Assembly (NCBI GenBank): GCA_001586965.3
Contig: LUCW03001550.1
Location: forward strand, 1 to 20,993
DNA: 20,993 nt
From: Sphaeroforma sirkka
Lineage: Eukaryota; Opisthokonta; Ichthyosporea; Ichthyophonida
Direction of reading: 5' to 3'
Positions 8,888 to 20,993 of this stretch are shown here, piece by piece. The notes under the pieces are model-generated. The model made no database searches. It had not been told where the DNA came from and was given only the letters and a program-made list of their open reading frames with translations. Numbering within the stretch: the stretch's first letter is position 1; every line of letters starts with the position of its first letter. A program made the position numbers and the translations under genes.

Positions 8888-11800
8888 ATATGAATACAAT
8901 ACTTACATATAGATATGAATACAATACTTACATATAGATATGAATACAATACTTACATATATAGATATGAATACATTACTTACATATAGATATGAATCAA
9001 TACTTACATATGGATATGAATACAATACTTACATATAGATATGAATACAATACTTACATATAGGTATGAATACAATACTTACATATAGATATGAATACAA
9101 TACTTACATATAGATATGAATACATTACTTACATATAGATATGAATACAATACTTACATATAGATATGAATAAAATATTTACATATAGATATGAATACAT
9201 TACTTACATATAGATATGAATACAATATTTACATATAGATATGAATACAATACTTACATATAGATATGAATACAATATTTACATATAGATATGAATACAT
9301 TACTTACATATAGATATGCATACAATATTTACATATACTTACATATAGATATGAATACAATATTTACATATAGATATGAATACATTACTTACATATAGAT
9401 ATGAATACAATATTTACATATAGATATTATACAATACTTACATATAGATATGAATACAATATTTACATATAGATATGAATACAATATTCACATATAGATA
9501 TGAATACAATATTTACATATAGATATGAATACAATATTTACATATAGATATGAATACATTACTTACATATAGATATGAATATAATACTTACATATAGTTA
9601 TGAATACATTACTTACATATATAGATATGAATACAATACTTACATATAGATATGAATACAATATTTACATATAGTTATGAATACAATATTTACATATGAT
9701 ATGAATACAATACTTACATATAGATATGAATACAATACTTACATATAGACATGAATACAATACTTACATATAGATATGAATACAATACTTACATATAAAT
9801 ATGAATAAAATATTTACATATAGATATGAATACATTACTTACATATAGATATGAATACAGTATTTACATATAGATATGAATACAATACTTACATATAGAT
9901 ATGAATACAATATTTACATATAGATATGAATACAATATTTACATATAGATATGAATACAATATTCACATATAGATATGAATACAATATTTTACACATATA
10001 GATATGAATACAATATTTACATATAGATATGAATACATTACTTACATATAGATATGAATACAATATTTACATATACTTACATATAGATATGAATACAATA
10101 TTCACATATAGATATGAATACAATATTTACATATAGATATGAATACAATATTTTTACATATAGATATGAATACAATACTTACATATAGATATGAATACAA
10201 TATTTACATATAGATATGAATACATTACTTACATATATGAATACAATATTTACATATAGATATGCATACAATACTTACATATAGATATGAATACAATATT
10301 TACATATAGATATGAATACAATATTTACATATAGATATGAATACAATATATACATATAGATATGAATACATTAATTACATATAGATATGAATACAATATT
10401 TACATATAGATATGAATACATTATTTTACATATAGATATGAATACAATATTTACATATAGATATGAATACAATACTTACATATAGATATGAATACAACAT
10501 ATATACATATAGATATGAATACAATACTTACATATAGATATAAATACAATATTTACATATAGATATGAATACATTACTTACATATAGATATGAATACAAT
10601 ATTTACATAAAGATATGAATACAATACTTACATACAGATATGAATACAATATTTACATATAGATATGAATACAATACTTACATATAGATATGAATACAAT
10701 ATTTACATATAGATATGAATACATTACTACACATATAGATATGAATACAATATTTACATACATATAGATATGAATACATTACTTACATATAGATAAGAAT
10801 ACAATATTTACATATAGATATGAATACATTACTTACATATAGATATGAATACAATATTTACATATAGATATGATGATACATTACTTACATATAGATATGA
10901 ATACAATATTTACATATAGATATGAATACAATAATTACATATAGATAAGAATACAATATTTACATATAGATATGAATATAATATTTACATATAGATATAA
11001 ATACAATAGATATGAATACATTACTTACATATAGATATGAATACAATATTTACATATAGATATGAATACATTACTTACATATAGATATGAATACATTACT
11101 TACATATAGATATGAATACAATATTTTACATATAGATATGAATACAATATTTTACATATAGATATGAATACAATATTTTACATATCGATATGAATACAAT
11201 ATTCACATATAGATATGAATACAATATTTTACATATAGATATGAATACAATATTTACATATAGATATGAATACATTACTACATATAGATATGAATACAAT
11301 ATTTACATATACTTACATATAGATATGAATACAATATTCACATATAGATATGAATACAATATTTACATATAGATATGAATACAATATTTACATACAGATA
11401 TGAATACAATACTTACACATATAGATATGAATACAATATTTACATATAGATATGAATACATTACTTACATATATGAATACAATATTTACATATAGATATG
11501 CATACAATACTTACATATAGATATGAATACAATATTTACATATAGATATGAATACAATACTTACATATAGATATGAATACATATATTACATATAGATATG
11601 AATACATTAATTTACATATAGATATGAATACAATATTTACATATAGAGATATGAATACATTACTTACATATAGATATGAATACAATATTTACATATAGAT
11701 ATGAATACAATATTTACATATAGATATGAATACAATACTTACATATAGATATGAATACAATATATACATATAGATATGAATACAATACTTACATATAGAT

Positions 11801-14800
11801 ATAAATACAATATTTACATATATAGATATGAATACATTACTTTACATATAGATATGAATACAATATTTACATAAAGATATGAATACAATGCTTTACATAC
11901 AGATATGAATACAATATTTACATATAGATATGAATACAATACTTACATATAGATATGAATACAATATTTTACATATAGATATGAATACATTACTTACATA
12001 TAGATATGAATACAATATTTACATATAGATATGAATACATTACTTACATATAGATAAGGAATACAAATATTTACATATAGATATGAATACATTACTTACA
12101 TATAGATATGAATACAATATTTTACATATAGATATGAATACATTACTTTACATATGATAGATATGAATACAATATTTACATATAGATATGAATACAATAC
12201 TTACATATAGATATGAATACAATATTTACATATAGATATGAATACAATATTTACATATAGATATAAATACAATGATATGAATACATTACTTACATATAGA
12301 TATGAATACAATATTTACATATAGATATGAATACATTACTTACATATAGATATGAATACATTACTTACATATAGATATGAATACAATATTTACATATAGA
12401 CAGATATGAATACATTATTTACATTTAGATATGAATACAATATTTACATATAGATATGAATACAATATTTACATATAGATATGAATACATTACTTACATA
12501 TAGATATGAATACAATACTTTACATATAGATATAGAATACAATATTTTACATATAGATATGAATACAGTATTTACATATAGATATAAATACAATGAATAT
12601 TAATACATTACTTACATATAGAGATATGAATACAATATTTACATATAGATATGAATACATTACTTACTACACATATAGATATGAATACAACATTTACATT
12701 ACTTACATACAGATATGAATACAATCATTCACATACAGATATGAATACAATATTTACACATACAGATATGAATACATTACTTACATATAGATATGAATAC
12801 AATATTTACATATAGATATGAATACATTACTTACATATAGATATGAATACAATATTTACATATAGATATGAATACAATATTTTACATACAGATATGAATA
12901 CAATATTTACATATAGATATGAATACATTACTTACATATAGATATGAACACAATATTTACATATACTTACATATAGATATGAATACAATATTTCACATAT
13001 AGATATGAATACAATATTTACATATAGATATGAATACAATATTTTACATACAGATATGAATACAATATTTACATATAGATATGAATACAATATTTACATA
13101 TAGATATGAATACATTACTACACATATGCAGATATGAATACAATATTTACATACAGATATGAATACAATACTTACATATAGATATGAATACAATATTTAC
13201 ATATAGATATGGATACAATACTTACATATAGATATGAATACAATATTTTACATATAGATATGAATACATTAATTACACATATAGATATGAATACAATATT
13301 TACATTACAGATATGAATACATTTTTTACATATAGATATGAATACAATATTTACATATCAAGATATGAATACAATATTTCATACATATAGATATGAACAC
13401 AATATTTACATATAGATATGAATACAATATTTATACATATAGATATGAATACAATACTTACATATAGATATGAATACAATATTTTACATATAGATATGAA
13501 TACATTATTTACATATAGATATGAATACAATATTTACATATAGATATGAATACAATATTTACATACAGATATGAATACAATATTTTACATACAGATATGA
13601 ATACAATACTTACATATAGATATGAATACAATATTTCACATATAGATATGAATACATTACTTACATATATGAGATATGAATACAATATTTACATATAGAT
13701 ATGAATACATTACTTACATATAGATATGAATACAATATTTACATATAGATATGAGATACATTACTTACATATAGATATGAATACAATATTTACATATAGA
13801 TATGAATACATTACTTACATATAGATATGAATACAATATTTACATATAGATATGAATACAATACTTACATATAGATATGAATACAATATTTTACATATAG
13901 ATATGAATACAATATTTTACATATGATATAAATACAATGATATGAATACAATATTTACATATAGATATGAATACAATATTTACATATAGATATGAATACA
14001 ACATTAATTTTACATATAGATATGAATACATTATTTACATACAGATATGAATACAATATTTACATATAGATATGAATACAATATTTACACATATAGATAT
14101 GAATACAATATTTACATATAGATATGAATACAATATTTTACATATAGATATGAATACATTACTTACATATAGATATGAATACAATATTTACATATAGATA
14201 TGAATACAATATTTACATATAGATATGAATACAATATTTACACATATAGATATACAATAGATATGAATACATTACTTACACATATAGATATGAATACAAT
14301 ATTTACATATAGATATGAATACAATATTTACATATAGATATGAATACAATACAATATTTACATATAGATATGAATACAATATTTACATATAGATATGAAT
14401 ACAATATTTTACATATAGATATGAATACAATATTTACATATAGATATGAATACAATACTTACATATAGAGATATGAATACAATATTACACATATAGATAT
14501 GAATACATTACTTACAGACAGATATGAATACAACATTTACATACAGATATGAATACATTATTTTTACATATAGATATGAATACAATATTTACATATAGAT
14601 ATGAATACAATATTTTACATATAGAGATATGAATACAATATTTTACATATAGATATGAATACATTACTTAATATAGATATGAATACAATATTTACATATA
14701 GATATGAATACAATACTTACATATAGATATGAATACAATATTTACATATAGATATGAATACAATATTTTACATATAGATATGAATACAATATTTTACACA

Positions 14801-17800
14801 TAGATATGAATACAATACTTACATATAGATATGAATACAATATTTACATATAGATATGAATACAATATTTTACATATAGATATGAATACAATATTTACAT
14901 ATAGATATGAATACATTACTTTACATATAGATATGAATACAATATTTACATATAGATATGAATACAATACTTACATATAGATATGAATACAACATTTTAC
15001 ATATAGATATGAATACAATATACACATATAGATATAAATACAATAGATATGAATACATTACTTACATACAGATATGAATACAATATTTACATATAGATAT
15101 GAATACATTACTTACATATAGATATGAATACAATTACTTACATATAGATATGAATACAATATTTACATATAGATATGAATACATTATTGCACATATAGAT
15201 ATGAATACAATATTTACATACAGATATGAATACAATATTTACATATAGATATGAATACAATATTTACATATAGATATGAATACAATACTTACATATAGAT
15301 ATGAATACAATATTTACATATAGATATGAATACAATATTTACATATAGATATAGATATAGATATGAATACATTATTTACATATAGATATGAATACAATAT
15401 TTACATATAGATATGAATACAATATTTTTACATATAGATATGAATACAATACTTGTATACATATATAGATATGAATACAATATTTACATATAGATATGAA
15501 TACAATATTTTACATATAGATATGAATACAATATTTTACATATAGATATGGATACAATATTTACATATAGATATGAATACAATATTTACATATAGATATG
15601 AATACATTATTTACATACAGATATGAATACAATATTTACATATAGATATGAATACAATATTTACATAGATATGAATACAATATTTACATATAGATATGAA
15701 TACAATATTTTACATATAGATATGAATACAATATTTTACATATAGATATGAATACAATATTTACATATAGATATGAATACAATATTTTACATATAGATAT
15801 GAATACAATACTTACATATAGATATGAACACAATATTTACATATAGATATGAATACAATATTTTTACATAGATATGAATACAATATTTACATATAGATAT
15901 GAATACAATATTTTACATATAGATATGAATACAATATTTACATATAGATATGAATACAATATTTACATATAGATATGAATACAATATTTACATACAGATA
16001 TGAATACAATATTTACATATAGATATGAATACAATATTTACATATAGATATGAATACAATAACATTTTATATAGATATGAATACAATATATTTACATATA
16101 GATATGAATACAACATTTACATATAGATATGAATACATTACTTACATATAGATATGAATACAATATTTACATATAGATATGAATACAATATTTACATATA
16201 GATATGAATACAATATTTACATATAGATATGAATACAATATTTTACATATAGATATGAATACAATATTTACATATAGATATGAATACAATATTTACATAT
16301 AGATATGAGATACATATTTACATATAGATATGAATACAATATTTTACATATAGATATGAATACAATATTTACATATAGATATGAATACAATATTTACATA
16401 TAGATATGAATACAATATTTTACATATAGATATGAATACAATATTTACATACAGATATATGAATACAATATTTACATATAGATATGAATACAATATTTAC
16501 ACATACAGATATGAATACATTATTTACATATAGATATGAATACAATATTTTACATATAGATATGAATACAATATTTACATATAGATATGAATACAATATT
16601 TACATACAGATATGAATACAATACTTACATATAGATATGAATACAATATTTTACATATAGATATGAATACAATATTTACATATAGATATGAATACAATAT
16701 TTACATATAGATATGAATACAATATTTACATATATAGATATGAATGCATTACTTACATATAGATATGAATACAATATTTACATATAGATATGAATACAAT
16801 ATTTACATATAGATATGAATACAATATTTACACATACAGATATGAACACAATATTTTACATATATAGATATGAATACAATATTTTACATATAGATATGAA
16901 TACAATATTTACATATAGATATGAATACAATATTTACATATAGATATGAATACAATATTTACATACAGATATGAATACAATATTTACATATAGATATGAA
17001 TACAATATTTTACATATATAGATATGAATGCATTTACTTACATATAGATATGAATACAATATTTACATACATATAGATATGAATACAACATTTACATATA
17101 GATATGAACACAATATTTACACATATAGATATGAATACAATATTTTACATATAGATATGAATACAATATTTACACATATATATGAATATGAATTTACAAT
17201 ATTTCACATTACAGACATATAGATATGAATACAATATTTACACATATAGATATGAATACATTATTTACATATAGATATGAATACAATATTTACATATAGA
17301 TATGAATACAATATTTACATATAGATATGAATACAATATTTTTACATATAGATATGAATACAATATTTCACATACAGATATGAATACAATATTTACATAT
17401 AGATATGAATACAATATTTTACATATAGATATGAATACAATATTTTACATATAGATATGAATACATTACTTACATATAGATGATAGATGACAATATTTAC
17501 ATACAGATAGATATATGCATATTTACATATAGATATGAATACAATATTTACATATAGATATGAATACAATATTTACATATAGATATGAATACACAATATG
17601 CTTTACATATAGATATGAATACAATATTTACATATAGATATGAATACAATATTTACATATAGATATGAATACAATATTTACATATAGATATGAATACAAT
17701 ACTTACATATAGATATGAATACAATATTTACATATTACAGATATGAATACAATATTTACATATAGATATGAATACAATATTTACATATAGATATGATACA

Positions 17801-20800
17801 ATACATTTACATATAGATATGAATACAATATTTACAACATATGAATACAATATTTACATAGAATATGAATACAATATTACATATAGACATGAATGCAATA
17901 CTTTACATATAGATATGAATACAATATTTTACATATAGATATGAATACAATATTTACATATAGATATGAATACAATATTTACATATAGATATATGAAATC
18001 TTACATATATGAACATTACATACATACAGATATGAATACAATATTTACATACAGATATGAATACAATATTTACATATATGATAGATATGAATACATTATT
18101 TTACATACAGATATGAATACAATATTTCACATACAGATATTTACAATATGAAACAATATTTACATATGAGATATGAATACAATATTTCACATACAGATAT
18201 GAATACAACATTTTACATATGAGATATGAATACAATATTTACATATAGATGAATGAATACATTATTTTACATATAGATATGAATACAATAACATATAGAT
18301 ATGAATACAATATTACATAGATATGAATACGTTACTTACATATAGATATGAATACAATATTTACATATAGATATGAATACAATATTTACATATAGATATG
18401 AATACATTATTTACACATATAGATATGAATACAATATTTACATATAGATATGAATACAATATTTACATATAGATATGAATACAATACAATTTACATATAT
18501 GATATGAATACAATATTTACATATAGATATGAATACAATATTTACATATAGATATGAATGAATATAAATTTTACACATATAGATGAGAATACAATGTTTG
18601 CATATATGGATATGAATATGTTACATATGAATATGCATTTACTTACATATAGATATGAATACAATATTTTACATATAGATATGAATACAATACTTTTACA
18701 TATAGATATGAATACAATATTTACATATAAGATATGAATGCATTACTTACATATAGATATGAATACATATAGATATGAAACAATATTTACATATAGATAT
18801 GAATACAATATTTACATATAGATATGAATACAATACTTACATATAGATATGAATACAATATTTTACATATAGATATGAATACAATATTTTACATATAGAT
18901 ATGAATACAATACTTACATATAGATATGAATACAATATTTACATATAGATATGAACAATACAATATTTACATATAGATATGAAATACAATATTTTACATA
19001 TGAATATACATATACTTACATTATAGATATGAATACAATATTTACATATAGATATGAATACAATATTTACATATAGATATGAATGCAATATTTACATATA
19101 GATATGAATACAATATTTACATATATAGATATGAATACAATATTTACATATAGATATGAATACAATATTTACATATAGATATGAATACAATGCTTACATA
19201 TGAGATATGAATGCATTATTTACATATAGATATGAATACAATATTTACATATAGATATGAATACAATATTTACATATAGATATGAATACAATATTTACAT
19301 ACAGATAGATATGAATACAATATTTCACATATAGATATGAATACAATATTTACATATAGATATGAATACAATATTTACATATAGATATGAATACAATATT
19401 TACACATAGAGATATGAATACAATATTTACATATAGACATGAATACAATATTTACATATAGATATGAATACAATATTTACATACAGATATGGAATACAAT
19501 ATTTACATATGAGATATGAATGGCAATATTTACATATAGATATGAATACAATATTTTACATATAGATATGAATACAATATTTACATATGAGATATGAATA
19601 CAATATTTCACATATAGATATGAATACAATATTTACATATATAGATATGAATACAATATTTTACATATAGATATGAATACAATATTTTACATATAGATAT
19701 GAATACAATATTTTACATATAGATATGAATACAATATTTTACATATAGATATGAATACAATGTTACATATAGATATAAGAACACAATATTTACATATAGA
19801 TATGAATACAATATTTACATATAGATATGAATACAATATTTTACATATAGATATGAATACAATATTTACATATAGATATATGAATACAATATTTTACATA
19901 TAGATATGAATACAATATTTACATATAGATATGAATACAATACTTACATATAGATATGAATACAATATTTACATATAGATATGAATACAATATTTACATA
20001 TAGATATGAATACATTTACTTACATATAGATATGAATACAATATTTACATATAGATATGAATGCAATATTTACATATAGATATGAATACAATATTTACAT
20101 ATATATGATATGAATACAATACTTTACATATAGATATGAATACAATATTACATATATAGATATGAATACAATACTTACATATAGATATGAATACAATATT
20201 TACATATAGATATGCCAAGAATACAATATTTTCACATATAGATATGAATACAATATTTTACATATAGATATGAATACAATATTTACATATCTCAGATATG
20301 AATGCATTGCTTGCATATATATTACAATATTTACATATAGATATGAATACAATATTTACATATAGATATGAATACATTACTTACATATAGATATGAATAC
20401 AATATTTACATATAGATATGAATGCAATACTTCACATTATAGATATGAATACAATATTTACATACAGATATGAATACAATATTTGCACATATAGATATGA
20501 ACACAATATTTACATATAGATATGAATGTACAATATTTACATGCAGATATGAATACAATATTTACATGATATATGAGATAGAAGACCACAATATTTTTAC
20601 ATACAGATATGAATGCATTACTATGCATACAGATATGAATGTCAACTATTTACATATAGATATGAATACAATATTTACATATAGATATGAATGCAATCAA
20701 TATGAATATGGTGCATTATAGATATGGATACAATATATTTTACATACTAGATATGAATACAATATTTTACATATAGATATGAATCAATATTACATATAGA

Positions 20801-20972
20801 TATGGAATACATTTACTTTACATATGAATATGAATACAATATTTACATATAGATATGAATACAAATATTTACCATAAGATACAATAAATTGATTACAAAT
20901 ACATATAGATGTGAATACGTCTACATACAGATATGAATACAATATTTACATATAGATATGAATGCATTACTT
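8888..20972. repeat. 25-bp AT-rich minisatellite array, about 480 copies
   Basis: Head-to-tail 25-bp units fill about 12.1 kb; a clean unit is 8912-8936. The shared core is TACATATAGATATGAATAC, followed by one of three main linkers: CAATACT, CAATATT or CATTACT. CAATACT dominates about 8888-9160, CATTACT and CAATATT alternate through much of 9160-12500, and CAATATT with its extra-T form dominates further right. A TATAG to TACAG change appears from about 10630 onward. From roughly 17000 rightward irregular indels become frequent. Stops in every frame and frequent frame breaks rule out coding; the MNTIFTYRYEY-type open frames are artefacts. Confidence 0.98.
9961..12466. repeat. Two adjacent higher-order repeat copies of about 1.24 kb inside the 25-bp array
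   Basis: Rare variant units recur in the same order. TATTCAC occurs at 9961 and 11200, the short unit ATATACTTAC at 10071 and 11307, ACATATATGA at 10231 and 11467, ACATAAAG at 10605 and 11869, and GATATAAATACAAT at 10994 and 12260. Offsets are 1236-1239 on the left and 1264-1266 on the right, the change being due to small insertions. A third, more diverged copy seems to start near 12850 (ATATACTTAC at 12961, GATATAAATACAAT at 13925). Confidence 0.88.
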
Positions 20973-20993
20973 TTAAAAAAAAATACATTTAAC
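20931..20993. other. Right end of the 25-bp array and A-rich junction
   Basis: The last clean units end near 20972. They are followed by TTTTAAAAAAAAATAC and non-repeat bases to the edge. The units at about 20860-20930 are strongly degenerate. This looks like the array boundary, but only about 20 bases beyond it are visible. Confidence 0.6.

Noticed and set aside
8412..8937. Several His-Thr, Cys-Val and Tyr-Ile frames
   Set aside because: All arise from the AT/GT/TATG microsatellite chain.
11190..11372. Repeat-encoded proteins of the MNTIFTYRYEY type, here and at 17028, 17966 and 20470
   Set aside because: They exist only where no stop happens to fall in a shifted frame of the 25-bp repeat; indels make them inconsistent between copies.
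8888..20972. CRISPR array
   Set aside because: Units are head-to-tail with no unique spacers, the variation is inside the unit, and the context is eukaryotic.
8888..20972. Telomeric repeat
   Set aside because: The unit has no G-rich strand and does not resemble any TTAGGG-type repeat.
8888..20972. Replication-origin-like motif: ATTTACATATA matches 10 of 11 positions of the yeast ARS core
   Set aside because: The yeast consensus does not apply to this kind of genome, and such near matches are expected in AT-rich repeats.

Overview
The window is eukaryotic nuclear DNA. It has a spliced gene with GT-AG introns of 526-577 bp, AATAAA polyadenylation signals, long AT, GT, CT and TATG microsatellites and two very large tandem arrays. 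Nothing bacterial is visible: no operons, no Shine-Dalgarno-led genes, no dense coding. A metazoan-type mannose-6-phosphate isomerase next to a probable fatty-acid-binding-protein-like gene suggests an animal or a close unicellular relative (Holozoa). The exact lineage cannot be read from the sequence.

Layout. (1) 1-3469: about 61 head-to-tail copies of a 57-bp minisatellite, running off the left edge. (2) 3470-5656: the last four exons of a mannose-6-phosphate isomerase (MPI/PMI) gene on the + strand. Earlier exons must lie left of the window, so the 57-bp array is most likely inside an MPI intron, and its last unit seems to supply the splice acceptor. (3) 5657-7154: intergenic DNA with an MPI polyadenylation signal, an AT microsatellite of about 133 bp, a three-copy 19-bp palindromic repeat and CT/GA tracts that may be the promoter or 5' leader of the next gene. 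(4) 7155-7637: an uninterrupted 160-codon gene resembling the cytosolic fatty-acid-binding-protein (calycin) family, followed by two AATAAA signals. (5) 7682-8630: no recognisable gene. (6) 8631-8878: a chain of AT, GT and TATG microsatellites. (7) 8888-20972: about 480 copies of an AT-rich 25-bp minisatellite, with variant classes and a higher-order repeat of about 1.24 kb. The array appears to end in a poly-A-containing sequence at the right edge.

The two genes are unrelated in function. MPI interconverts fructose-6-phosphate and mannose-6-phosphate; the small protein is probably a lipid carrier. They form a gene island of about 5.4 kb between two unrelated minisatellite arrays. The main interest is the arrays: the 57-bp array carries a splice-acceptor-like signal in every unit and abuts an exon, and the 25-bp array has nested higher-order structure, a hairpin dyad in each unit, and many units with a donor-like motif on the minus strand. 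No complete new protein system is visible.
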